DNA of 38,951 nt. Origin: Xanthobacteraceae bacterium. Lineage in GTDB: Bacteria > Pseudomonadota > Alphaproteobacteria > Rhizobiales > Xanthobacteraceae. This document shows, one piece after another, positions 31,279 through 38,951 of this stretch (its first letter is position 1; the number at the start of each line of letters is the position of its first letter). The stretch spans positions 1 through 38,951 of the forward strand of contig JALHRD010000040.1 in NCBI GenBank assembly GCA_022841625.1, written 5' to 3'. The translations under genes were made by a program, and so were the position numbers. Under the pieces are notes generated by a model. That model saw nothing but the letters and a program-made list of their open reading frames with translations. It searched no databases and was not told the DNA's origin.

Positions 31279-31384
31279 CCTCATCCTGAGGAGGCGCGTT
31301 AGCGCCGTCTCGAAGGATGGGGCGGCCCGATACGGGGCGGCCTATGGTTCGAGACGCTCGCTTCGCTCGCTCCTCACCATGAGG
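31279..31384. repeat. Dispersed nested-palindrome intergenic repeat
   Basis: Two nested inverted repeats: the outer arms 31279-31293 and 31370-31384 match at 13 of 15 positions, and the inner arms CGTCTCGAA (31306-31314) and TTCGAGACG (31348-31356) match perfectly. The core holds GGCGGCC-type repeats and GCTCGCTTCGCTCGC. This form is familiar to me as a dispersed intergenic repeat of Bradyrhizobium-type genomes. It lies between the UbiD gene and the Bug array and would form a strong RNA structure. Confidence 0.8.
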
Positions 31385-31410
31385 CCGAGAGAGATTGTCC
31401 ATCCTGGCAC

Positions 31411-32877
31411 TCACATTGGCGGGAAGATGTGTGGGAACTTGGCCCGCAGCTTGCCGCGCAAATTGTCGCTGACATCGACCACCGTCGGGAAGGTTCCCTT
31501 GAGCTTCATGTCATAAGGAATGCAGGCGTCGATCAGCATGCGGTTGTTGAAATTGCCCGGCAGGAACAGGGGGTCGCGCTTCGACGCCCAGGCTTTCTGG
31601 ATGATGTCGATGTCGACATTGGGGTCGAACCGCGTGCACATGGCCCACAGCACTTGGTCGAGTTCGCCGGCGTCGATGTCCTCGTCCACCACGACCGTCC
31701 ACTTGCCGGCATAAGCGCCGCCTTGGCAGGCGGCGGCGATGTGCAACGCCTGCCGCGAGTGGCCGGGATAGCGTTGATTGATTTGGACGACGGTGAAGCG
31801 CGTTGCCGGGCCGGCCTCGTGGTTCCACACTCCAAGCACCTCCGGCACGCCGGAGGCATCGAGCGCATTCCAGATTTGCGCGGCGCCGGCGACGCCCTTG
31901 AGTAGGCCGGTTTCGTCGACCGGCTTGTGCTGCGGCGCGCAGCACAGGATCGGATCGTTGCGGTAGAGGATCGATTTGACGTTCACATAGGGGCGCGGCT
32001 GGGTATCGTCGGAGTAGTACCCCATCCATTCGCCGAACGGACCCTCGGGACGGACCTGGCCGGGCACCGTCTCGCCTTCGAGCACGATCTCGGCGTCGGC
32101 GGGGATCGGGAAGCCGGTATAGGGGCCGCGGATTACGTCAAGCGGTTCGCCGCGCAGGCCGCCGGCGATATCAAGTTCGCTGATCGCGGGCAGCGGGCTC
32201 GACGCCAGCATAAACAACAAGGGATCCTGGCCGCATACGATTGCGATCTTCATTGGCTTGCCGCGCTCGAAGTGCTTGTCGCGATGGATGCGGCCGTGCT
32301 TGCCCTCGGTGATCTGGCAGCCGACGGTGTTGCGATCATAGACTTGTGCGCGGTAGGCGCCGAGATTGAACCAGCCGTCGTCGGGGTCCTGTGTGATAAC
32401 GCAACAGGCAGTGCCGATATAGCGCGCCTTGTCCTTCTCGTGATGCAGCGGCACCGGGAATTTCAAGACATCGACCGCGTCGCCCTCCAGCACGTTTTGC
32501 AGCACCGGCCCGTCCTTGACGAAGCGTGGCGGGATCATTTTCATATTCTGCATGCGGTGGTGATAGCGCTGCACGATATCGACCTTGCGGTTGTTCTGGA
32601 GCGGCAGGCCAAGCGTCAGCGCGAGGCGCTTGATCGAGGAAAAGTGCCCGTAGAGCGTACGGAAGCCTTTCGGATAGCCGGGTATTTCGTCGAACAGGAT
32701 GGCGGGCGCGGTGCCGTTCGATTTTTCGGTCAGCATCTGCGTGATGCTGCCCATTTCGACGTTCCAGTCGGCGCCGTTGACGCAAAGAAGCTCGCCCATG
32801 CCCTGGACCTTGTCGAGCCAGTCGCGCAGACCGCGATAGTGGACTTGCGATTGCGTAGCGGTATCGGCGAAGGCCAT
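31411..32877 (-). CDS. UbiD-family prFMN-dependent decarboxylase
   Basis: A 488-residue decarboxylase of the UbiD family, which uses prenylated FMN to remove (or add) CO2 on aromatic or alpha,beta-unsaturated acids. The catalytic residues known from Fdc1 (R173, E277, E282) correspond to R176 (AYRAQVYDRN), E278 and E283 in RPEGPFGEWMGYYSDD. Length fits. UbiX, which makes the cofactor, is not in the window. The ATG at 32877 sits well after GGGAG; an ATG at 32883 is too close to it. It is 159 bases downstream of the crotonase gene and followed by a dispersed repeat and the Bug array. With the crotonase and acyl-CoA dehydrogenase neighbours, an aromatic acid pathway is likely; the substrate is unknown. 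Confidence 0.9.
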   Translation of the reverse strand: MAFADTATQSQVHYRGLRDWLDKVQGMGELLCVNGADWNVEMGSITQMLTEKSNGTAPAILFDEIPGYPKGFRTLYGHFSSIKRLALTLGLPLQNNRKVDIVQRYHHRMQNMKMIPPRFVKDGPVLQNVLEGDAVDVLKFPVPLHHEKDKARYIGTACCVITQDPDDGWFNLGAYRAQVYDRNTVGCQITEGKHGRIHRDKHFERGKPMKIAIVCGQDPLLFMLASSPLPAISELDIAGGLRGEPLDVIRGPYTGFPIPADAEIVLEGETVPGQVRPEGPFGEWMGYYSDDTQPRPYVNVKSILYRNDPILCCAPQHKPVDETGLLKGVAGAAQIWNALDASGVPEVLGVWNHEAGPATRFTVVQINQRYPGHSRQALHIAAACQGGAYAGKWTVVVDEDIDAGELDQVLWAMCTRFDPNVDIDIIQKAWASKRDPLFLPGNFNNRMLIDACIPYDMKLKGTFPTVVDVSDNLRGKLRAKFPHIFPPM

Positions 32878-33036
32878 TTTCATTGCTCCCAGGGCATTAG
32901 TCGCGGTGCCACCTAAAGAGCACCGCGACGCACGGTATGAGATTGGCGTTGAAGCCGCGCAATTCTAGGCGGGGGTAGACAAATTTGCAAACGATGCCCG
33001 GAGCTTGCGCAACGCCGGGCGCGCGCCCGGCGACGC

Positions 33037-33867
33037 TTATTGCGCGGCCTTGGGGGCGGCCCCCTTGCCGGGCGCATATTCGCCGGCGATGAACTTGCCG
33101 ATGCCGTGATCGATCCAGTTGGCGTTCTTTTGCTCGTAGGTCATCTGGGTCAGCCGGGCCTTCAGCCAGGCGCGTGCGTCCTCGTAGCTCATGGTGCGGA
33201 TATCGACGGCCTTGAAGGCGTCCTTGGTGGCGCGCAACGCATGCCGGTCCTTGCCCTTGAGCGCCGTGGCGACGGCCAGCGTCTTCGCTTCGAGTTCGGC
33301 GCGTGGCACCGACATCGTCGTAAAGCCGATCTCGACCGAGCGCTTACCGTCGAACTGCTCTCCGGTGAGGCTGTAATAGATCATCTGGCGGTAATTCATT
33401 TCGGTTGCGATCGCCTTCGCGACCAGTCCGCCGGGAATGCTTCCGAAATTGATCTCCGAAAGTCCAAACTTCGCCTCGTTGGCGGCGATGGCAATGTCGG
33501 ATGATGCAACAATGGTGAAGGCGCCGCCAAAGCAGTAGCCATTGATGCTGGCAATCGTTGGTTTTGGGAAGGTATTCAAGATTTGATGGCGCCATTCATG
33601 CGAGATGCGCTGGATCTCTTCGGTCTGCTTTACGCTGTCTTTGTTGTCGAAGAAATATTCCTTGAGATCCTGTCCGGCGCAGAAGGCGTCGCCCGACCCG
33701 GTAATGACCAAGACCTGGGTTTCGTCGTCATAGCGCAGTTCGCTCAGCGCCGCGTGCATTTCGCGATGTAGGGTGGGGCTCATCGCGTTCTTCTTTTTCG
33801 GTCGGTTGAGGCGGATCGTGGTGATGCCGTCGTTCTTCTCGACCAGGATTGTTTCGTAATTTGTCAT
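33037..33867 (-). CDS. Crotonase similar to hydroxycinnamoyl-CoA hydratase/lyase
   Basis: A 276-residue crotonase-fold enzyme. Stretches shared with hydroxycinnamoyl-CoA hydratase/lyase (which turns feruloyl-CoA into vanillin and acetyl-CoA) are LNRPKKKNAMSPTLHREM, GQDLKEYF, NGYCFGGAF (oxyanion hole) and KFGLSEINFGSIPGGLVAKA. The catalytic Glu143 of that enzyme is E138 here and the phenol-contacting Tyr75 is Y71, but Ser123 is T118 and the second tyrosine (239) aligns with K236 (by my recall of that enzyme). A change of substrate is therefore likely. The ATG at 33867 follows CTGGAGGACGC. It is 39 bases after the acyl-CoA dehydrogenase gene. Plain enoyl-CoA hydratase is the alternative. Confidence 0.82.
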   Translation of the reverse strand: MTNYETILVEKNDGITTIRLNRPKKKNAMSPTLHREMHAALSELRYDDETQVLVITGSGDAFCAGQDLKEYFFDNKDSVKQTEEIQRISHEWRHQILNTFPKPTIASINGYCFGGAFTIVASSDIAIAANEAKFGLSEINFGSIPGGLVAKAIATEMNYRQMIYYSLTGEQFDGKRSVEIGFTTMSVPRAELEAKTLAVATALKGKDRHALRATKDAFKAVDIRTMSYEDARAWLKARLTQMTYEQKNANWIDHGIGKFIAGEYAPGKGAAPKAAQ

Positions 33868-33906
33868 TGCGTCCTCCAGTAAAGGGTGATGTTGCCGCGG
33901 GCGTGG

Positions 33907-35058
33907 CTATCTGACCTTGAGAATCATGCGGGCGAGCGCCATGCGAAGTACCTCGATCGCGCCTTCGGTAATCATCATGCTGCGCTGGTCGCGGAAGAAG
34001 CGCTCGATTGGAAGCTCCTTGGACAATCCCATGCCGCCATGAATTTGCATCACGCGATCGGCCGCCCAGAATGAGCGCTCGTCGCCGAAAATTTTCACCA
34101 TGAAGGCTTCCTCGCGGCAGTCCTCCTTGCGGTCGTGTTTCCAGGCGGCGTGATAGAGCATCAGCCGCAACTTATGGATGTCCATGTAAATGTCAGTGAG
34201 CGGCCATTGCACCGATTGGCGTTCGGCGAGCAGCGCGCCAAAGGTCTTGCGCTGTTTGGCATAGGTCGAGCCAAGTTCGAAGCATCGCTCCATGACGCCG
34301 AGCGAGCGCGCGCCGTGGCGAATACGGCCGGAATTTATCCATGATTGCGCGTGCTTGAAGCCTTCGCCTTCCTGGCCGATCCGTTTCCATGCCGGAACGC
34401 GAACATTGTCGAACACGATCTCGCAGGGCTTGTCATCAATCATGAGATCATAAGAGGCGGCGACCTTCACACCCGGAGTATTCATGTCGACCAGGAAGCC
34501 GGTGATGCCGCCGCGGGCGCGTTTCTCCGGGTCCGTGACTGCGAACACCTGGGCGAAGTCGGCCTCATCGGCGCCGGTGATGAAACGTTTGACGCCGTTG
34601 ATCACGTAGTCGTCGCCGTCGCGCACGGCTTGGGTGCGCATGGCGGCGGGATCGGACCCCGCGTCAGCCTCGGTCTGCGCGAAGCAACTGGTCTTTTCGC
34701 CGCTAATGATCGGCAACAGGTATTCCTCGCGGGCGCGGCCTTCGAGGGTATAGAGGATAGGGCTGACCGGGAAGCCGAAGATGTTGAGGCTGCGCGAGGG
34801 CAGCGACGTGGTGCGGGAAATCTCGCTCCAAACGATAATTTTGGCCATCATTCCAAGGCCGAGGCCGCCGAGTTCCTCCGGTACGTCGTATTGCCACAGG
34901 CCGAGCTCGTCGACTTTCGGGCGCAATTTTTTTGGCAGCTGCTTTTGCAATTTGATGTCGTTGACGACCTCGCGCTCAAGCGGGATCAGTTCCTTGTCGA
35001 CGAATTTGCGCAGATTGTCCTTCAGGAGGCGCAGTTCTTCCGGCAGTTCAAAGTCCAT
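33907..35058 (-). CDS. Acyl-CoA dehydrogenase
   Basis: A 383-residue FAD flavoprotein that oxidises an acyl-CoA to the 2-enoyl-CoA. N-terminal helical domain with LRLLKDNLRKFVDKELIPLE; the signature CFAQTEADAGSDPAAMRTQA (about 131-150) at the FAD site; C-terminal domain with MQIHGGMGLSKELPIERFFR and the base position E365 in ITEGAIEV. Length is typical. The ATG at 35058 follows GAGGACATCG. It is the gene before the crotonase, so the two would catalyse successive steps: dehydrogenation of an (aryl)propanoyl-CoA, then hydration or lyase cleavage. No acyl-CoA ligase is seen in the window. Confidence 0.92.
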   Translation of the reverse strand: MDFELPEELRLLKDNLRKFVDKELIPLEREVVNDIKLQKQLPKKLRPKVDELGLWQYDVPEELGGLGLGMMAKIIVWSEISRTTSLPSRSLNIFGFPVSPILYTLEGRAREEYLLPIISGEKTSCFAQTEADAGSDPAAMRTQAVRDGDDYVINGVKRFITGADEADFAQVFAVTDPEKRARGGITGFLVDMNTPGVKVAASYDLMIDDKPCEIVFDNVRVPAWKRIGQEGEGFKHAQSWINSGRIRHGARSLGVMERCFELGSTYAKQRKTFGALLAERQSVQWPLTDIYMDIHKLRLMLYHAAWKHDRKEDCREEAFMVKIFGDERSFWAADRVMQIHGGMGLSKELPIERFFRDQRSMMITEGAIEVLRMALARMILKVR

Positions 35059-35121
35059 CGATGTCCTCGTTTTGTGTTGTTTGTGGAGCGCGCGTCCAGT
35101 GGCAAGGCCGCGCCCAGCGTC

Positions 35122-36156
35122 TTATTTAATGGCGTCTTTCACCCGATCCATCACGGCGCGCGGCATGCCGTAGATGCGCTGGAGGACACCATCGATCTCC
35201 TCGCCGCGCACCAGCATCACTTGCATTTTCCGTTGCTGCGCTTCGGCGAGGTATTCGGGGTCATCGAATGTTGCATTGAATGCGTTGCGCAGTGCGCGGA
35301 CGCGATCGGGCGGAACGTCTGGCGGCGCGGCGAACGGGCGCGCAAACAGGTTCGGCGATACGACAAACTCGATAACTTGACGCTCCTCGGCGGTCTTGGC
35401 GAGATCGAGCGCCAGCGGCACGTCCATGTGGTTCTTGTTTTTGGTGATGCCGAGCTGGACCAGCTGATTGATCTTCTTGTCGCGCACCCATTGCGGCCGG
35501 GTGAATTCAAGCGTCACGAATCCCATGGAGCAGAAACCTTCGGTCTCGCCGCGTTCCATTGCCAACAGGGCCTCGGCGGAACCGGGATAGCCGGGAATGA
35601 CCCGGAATTTGGCGCCGAGCACGTCGTTGAGCACTTTCGGATAGAAATGAGCATTGCCGCCGGTGCCGGTGCCGCCAACGACGAGTTCGCGCTTGAGAAC
35701 GTCGGGGAAGGTCTTTACCGGGGACAGGTGCCACGCAAAGCACGTACTGACATCATTGTCGGTCGAGCCGATCCAGTTGAGGGTGCGCGAGTCGAAACGG
35801 GCGCGTTCCGGCGCCACCAAGGGTTCAAGCGGGATCGCGCGATCGAAGGTGGCGAGCTCGGTGCCATCCTTCGCCAGCGTATTGCCAAGCTGGTTCGCCA
35901 GCACCAGGCCGGCGGCGCCGGGCACATTCTTGACCACAATATTCGGGTTGCCCGGGATATGCCGGCCAATGTGACGGGCAAGCGTTCGGGCGTGCAGGTC
36001 GTAGCCGCCGCCTGCGGTAAAGCCGACGCTGATGGTGACTGTTTTGCCGCGATAGAAATTGGCGATCGAGTCCTGGGCCGACGCATCGGTGGAGAGGCCG
36101 GCGACGCAGGCGAGGGTCCAGCCGGCGCACTTCGCCGCATGGCGACGGATGTTCAT
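35122..36156 (-). CDS. Bug-family tripartite tricarboxylate transporter receptor, copy 4 (diverged)
   Basis: A 344-residue periplasmic solute-binding protein, more different from the other three than they are from each other. Signal peptide residues 1-26 (ending ASAQ), then DSIANFYRGKTVTISVGFTA and GGGYDLHARTLARHIGRHIPG. Cysteines are in STCFAWHLS and GFCSMGFVTL. Inner changes such as VVGGTGTGGNAHFYPKVL suggest another ligand. The start at 36156 follows GGAAGGAAAATCCG. It lies between a molybdenum hydroxylase gene and the acyl-CoA dehydrogenase gene on the same strand. No TctA or TctB is nearby, so it may use distant membrane partners or act as a sensor. Confidence 0.88.
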   Translation of the reverse strand: MNIRRHAAKCAGWTLACVAGLSTDASAQDSIANFYRGKTVTISVGFTAGGGYDLHARTLARHIGRHIPGNPNIVVKNVPGAAGLVLANQLGNTLAKDGTELATFDRAIPLEPLVAPERARFDSRTLNWIGSTDNDVSTCFAWHLSPVKTFPDVLKRELVVGGTGTGGNAHFYPKVLNDVLGAKFRVIPGYPGSAEALLAMERGETEGFCSMGFVTLEFTRPQWVRDKKINQLVQLGITKNKNHMDVPLALDLAKTAEERQVIEFVVSPNLFARPFAAPPDVPPDRVRALRNAFNATFDDPEYLAEAQQRKMQVMLVRGEEIDGVLQRIYGMPRAVMDRVKDAIK

Positions 36157-36264
36157 CGGATTTTCCTTCCCCGGCAGTCGCGCGGCCCCTACGCGGGCCT
36201 TCGCATTATCGGGGCAGAATACCAAGATGACTGGCGGCAACAAGCGAGCGCCTGCGGCGGTGTG

Positions 36265-38577
36265 CTATGCGCCGGCGATGAGCGCCCGTAGCCGCGCCGG
36301 TGTCACCGGCAATTGGGTGATGGCGCCGGGGCGTCCGAGGGCATCGTCGATGGCGGAGGCGATCGTGGCGCCGACCGCGTTTACACCGCCTTCGCCGGCA
36401 CCCTTGAGGCCGAGCGGATTGAGTGGGCTGGGCGCGTCCTCGGTGAGCAGCACCTCGACCGGCGGCACTTCATGGGCAGTCAGCATGTGATAATCGGCGA
36501 ACGTGGTTGAGAGCGGCGCGCCATTGTCGTCGTAGACGAATTCCTCGGACACCGCGCCGCCGAGCCCCTGCGCAAAGCCGCCGACCAGCTGGCCTTCGAC
36601 CAGCATCGGATTGACCGCGCGGCCGACATCATAGGCGATCAGATAACGTTCGACCTTCAGCCCTCCGGTGTCGCGGTCGACTTTCACGATGGCGGCATGC
36701 ACGCCATAGGGGTAGGCCATATGGTCGGTGCGGTGCCAGCCTTCGGCGGTGAGCCCCGGACTGCCGCCGTTAAGAAATTTCGAGCCCGGCGCTCGCCGAC
36801 GCGCGATTTCCCCAAGTTCGATTGACGGTCCGGTCGGTGCATCCGCGCGAACGGCGCGGCCGTCGATAATCGTCAAAACATCGGCCGGTGTCTGCATGAG
36901 TTGCGCGGCGGTTTCGAGCGCTAGCGCCCGCACCTGCAAGGCTGCGATATGGGTTGCGGAGCCGGTCATGACCGTCGCGCGGGTGGCATGGGCTCCGATG
37001 CCGTGCTCAATGCGATTGGTCTGGCCGTGAATGACGCGAATGCGGCTGTAGTCGACGCCGAGCGCCCCGGCGCAAATCTGCGCCATCGCGGTCTCGAAAC
37101 CCTGGCCGAGTGAGGCGCCGCCGGTGACGACCTCGACCGCGCCGGTCGGATCAACGCTGATGCGCACGCCGTCGGTCGGGCCTAGGCCGCTCTTCTCGAC
37201 AAAGATTGCAAGGCCGGCGCCGACCATCTCGCCGCTTTGGCGTCGTGCCGCGAGCCGCGTCTGCATCGCCTGCCAGCCAAACGCGTCGAGCGCCTTGTCG
37301 AGCAGACCGGCATAGTCGCCGGAATCGTAAACGACTTCGTCGCCAAGCGCCGTCAGTGGACGCTCGAACGGCATCTCGGACTTGTCGATCAGGTTGCGCC
37401 GCCGCAGCTCAATGCGGTCGATGCCGAGTTTGTGCGCGATTGCGTCCATCAAGCGTTCGCGCGCGAACGTGCTCTCGTAGCGGCCGGGCGAGCGATAGGT
37501 CGCGGCCGGGGTCTTGTTGGTCAGCCGGTAATGCCCGGCAGCACGGTACGCCGGCACATGGTAGGGGCCGGGTAGCATTCCAGCCGTGAGGTCGACCACG
37601 CGGGCGCCATGGGTGCGCACATAAGCGCCCTGGTCGTGGACGAAGTCATCGTCGATGCCGAGTATGTGGCCGTCCTTGTCGACCGCGGCGCGCAGCTTGT
37701 GGCGCTGTTGTCGGGAGTGGTTGGCAGCTAGGAAGTGCTCGTATCGGTCTTCGATCCATTTGATCGGCCGCCCGAGCCGCAACGCTGCGAGACAGGCCAG
37801 GACGTCTTCAGGGTAAAGCTCACCGCGCACGCCGAAGCCGCCACCGACATGGCCTTCAAACAGGTGGATCGACGACAGTGGCCGATTCAGAATCTTTGCA
37901 AGTTGTTCGCGGTTACGGTGAGGCACCTTGGCGGCGCCATGCAGTTCCAAGAGGTCGCGGGCTGCATCATAGCGTGCAATGGCGCCGCGGGTTTCCAGTG
38001 GCACCGCCGAATGGCGGCCGATCGTGACATCCGCGGAGACGACCATGCGGGCGTTTTGAAAAGCCGCGGCGAGGTCGCCATAGCCCTTCTCGATAATCAT
38101 TGGCTCGGTCGATAGTCCGTCGATCTCGACCGGGCCGTCATCGGCTGACATCACCGCGGGCAGTTCGTCGAGTCCGAGGATGACGCGCTCGGCGGCATCT
38201 TCGGCGCGGTACGGATCGTCCGCGAACACCACGGCCAGCGGTTCGCCGACATAACGGGTGCTCCCGCGCGCCAACAGCGGTTGACGGTGCGGCACGAGCT
38301 TCTCGACCCGGTCGTCGCGGAAATCGATTGGCGAGAGATCGGCAAGATCCTCGCCGGTCCAAATCGCGACGACGCCCGGAGCGGTCAGTGCGTCGGCGGT
38401 GTTGATCGCGCCGATCCGAGCATGCGCGCGCGGCGAGCGCACCACGCGCATGTGCAGTTGGTGGGGGAACGATACGTCGGCGGCGAACAGGCCGCGTCCG
38501 CGCACCAGGGGAGGGTCCTCGATGCGCGTGACCGCGGCGCCGACAATGTCCGGCGCATTCTGTGCGTTTTGCTTCAT
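36265..38577 (-). CDS. Molybdenum hydroxylase large subunit (xanthine dehydrogenase family), copy 2
   Basis: A 770-residue Mo-cofactor-binding subunit. Seen in order: TRIEDPPLVRGRGLFAADVS at the N-terminus, YVGEPLAVVFADDPYRAED, Mo-site GGGFGVRGELYPED, ATYRSPGRYESTFARERLMD (no CO dehydrogenase AYRCSFR loop), and LNPLGLKGAGEGG with the catalytic Glu. It differs a good deal from copy 1, so it is not a recent duplicate. The start at 38577 follows GGAAGGGCC; an in-frame ATG at 38625 is less likely. The iron-sulfur and FAD subunits are absent on both sides here. It is 51 bases after the ABC binding-protein gene and 108 bases before Bug copy 4. Confidence 0.88.
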   Translation of the reverse strand: MKQNAQNAPDIVGAAVTRIEDPPLVRGRGLFAADVSFPHQLHMRVVRSPRAHARIGAINTADALTAPGVVAIWTGEDLADLSPIDFRDDRVEKLVPHRQPLLARGSTRYVGEPLAVVFADDPYRAEDAAERVILGLDELPAVMSADDGPVEIDGLSTEPMIIEKGYGDLAAAFQNARMVVSADVTIGRHSAVPLETRGAIARYDAARDLLELHGAAKVPHRNREQLAKILNRPLSSIHLFEGHVGGGFGVRGELYPEDVLACLAALRLGRPIKWIEDRYEHFLAANHSRQQRHKLRAAVDKDGHILGIDDDFVHDQGAYVRTHGARVVDLTAGMLPGPYHVPAYRAAGHYRLTNKTPAATYRSPGRYESTFARERLMDAIAHKLGIDRIELRRRNLIDKSEMPFERPLTALGDEVVYDSGDYAGLLDKALDAFGWQAMQTRLAARRQSGEMVGAGLAIFVEKSGLGPTDGVRISVDPTGAVEVVTGGASLGQGFETAMAQICAGALGVDYSRIRVIHGQTNRIEHGIGAHATRATVMTGSATHIAALQVRALALETAAQLMQTPADVLTIIDGRAVRADAPTGPSIELGEIARRRAPGSKFLNGGSPGLTAEGWHRTDHMAYPYGVHAAIVKVDRDTGGLKVERYLIAYDVGRAVNPMLVEGQLVGGFAQGLGGAVSEEFVYDDNGAPLSTTFADYHMLTAHEVPPVEVLLTEDAPSPLNPLGLKGAGEGGVNAVGATIASAIDDALGRPGAITQLPVTPARLRALIAGA

Positions 38578-38628
38578 GGCCCTTCCGGATGACGCGCCGG
38601 GGTGCGCCACCGGCGGGCCAACCAACGG

Positions 38629-38951
38629 CTATTCCGCCGCCATGTGCGCTTGCGACTGCACTTTGATGTTGACAAGCTGCAGCGGGGATTCGGTCTCGTC
38701 CAGCATGCCCCAGCTCTTCACCCAGTCGTAGGTGCGCTGCAATTCGTCGGCCGGGATCGGCGCCGGATCGGTCACCACGATGCGGCTCGCGCGGATGTCC
38801 TCGGGCTTGAGCGTGCCGATCTCGGGGTCGCGCGCTTTGTGATAGTCGATGAAGTAGCGCAGATACGCACTCTTGTTGGCGTTGATGCGCCGCACCGCTT
38901 CCTTCACCGCCCGGTTGAAGGCGGCATAGGTTTCGGCGTCGACCCGGTCGG
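38629..38951 (-). CDS. ABC transporter substrate-binding protein (SsuA/NrtA-like), C-terminal part
   Basis: The frame is open to the right edge, so only the last 107 codons are seen. The sequence DAETYAAFNRAVKEAVRRIN, then AYLRYFIDYHKARDPEIGTL and DELQRTYDWVKSWGMLDETE is typical of the C-terminal lobe of SsuA/THI5-like periplasmic proteins, which bind sulfonates, nitrate, pyrimidines or aromatic acids such as phthalate. Permease and ATPase genes must lie beyond the window. It is the most upstream gene of the minus-strand run and ends 51 bases before the molybdenum hydroxylase gene. Confidence 0.78.
   Translation of the reverse strand, partial: DRVDAETYAAFNRAVKEAVRRINANKSAYLRYFIDYHKARDPEIGTLKPEDIRASRIVVTDPAPIPADELQRTYDWVKSWGMLDETESPLQLVNIKVQSQAHMAAE

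Noticed and set aside
31927-32916. Plus-strand open frame of 329 codons
   Set aside because: It is antisense to the UbiD gene, whose catalytic residues are intact.
34345-36291. Plus-strand open frame of 648 codons
   Set aside because: It is antisense to the acyl-CoA dehydrogenase and Bug copy 4, both with clear family signatures. A GC-rich genome often leaves such mirror frames open.
25815-38577. Carbon monoxide dehydrogenase (CoxL) identity for the molybdenum subunits
   Set aside because: Both lack the AYRCSFR active-site loop of true CO dehydrogenase; the matching places read SIRGAGYPQ and TYRSPGRYE.

Overview
The window looks like a chromosomal segment of a GC-rich alphaproteobacterium of the Bradyrhizobium / Rhodopseudomonas / Xanthobacteraceae type. 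This rests on protein style (NrsF-type anti-sigma, Bug receptors, molybdenum hydroxylase large subunits, NDUFA9-like protein) and on a nested-palindrome intergenic repeat at 31279-31384 of a kind I recognise from these genomes. No rRNA, tRNA or CRISPR array was recognised. All family calls are by eye; no database search was run.

Region A (1-2979). A cut-off IS3-like element end lies at the left edge. It is followed by a DUF6629-type membrane protein, an ECF sigma factor with its NrsF-type membrane anti-sigma factor (minus strand), and a small exported protein (plus strand). Two matching GTAAC / CGA promoter-like sequences face in opposite directions between the sigma gene and the small gene, which suggests autoregulation plus one divergent target.

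Region B (3102-19157) is a periplasmic copper (or silver) resistance island. A plus-strand run encodes a His/Cys exported protein, a small lipoprotein, a CusC-type outer-membrane factor, a Tat-exported multicopper oxidase, a cupredoxin, a CusF-like chaperone with an altered ligand, and a TPR protein. Converging on it is a minus-strand run of a Cys-rich exported protein, a FixH/YtkA-like protein, CusB and CusA. CusA keeps all three metal-relay methionines. Next come a sensor kinase with a Met/His-rich periplasmic patch, its OmpR-type regulator, and divergently a His/Met-rich exported protein and a second, CueO-like Tat multicopper oxidase. Together they would export Cu(I) across both membranes, carry it in the periplasm and oxidise it there.

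Boundary (19252-19917). A broken IS481-family transposase is fused in frame to the C-terminal half of a tyrosine recombinase. This scar separates the island from the rest.

Region C (20029-38951) is a catabolic and transport region, almost all on the minus strand. From the right edge it reads: the end of an ABC substrate-binding protein, a molybdenum hydroxylase large subunit, a Bug receptor, an acyl-CoA dehydrogenase, a hydroxycinnamoyl-CoA hydratase/lyase-like crotonase, a UbiD decarboxylase, three tandem Bug receptors, a second molybdenum hydroxylase large subunit, an NDUFA9-like protein, a VOC protein, an aldo/keto reductase and a DHA2 exporter. A second MFS transporter and a nitroreductase lie at the left end. 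The gene set suggests uptake and breakdown of an aromatic or arylpropenoid carboxylate, but the substrate cannot be read from sequence. UbiX, TctA/TctB and the small and FAD subunits of the molybdenum hydroxylases are not in the window.
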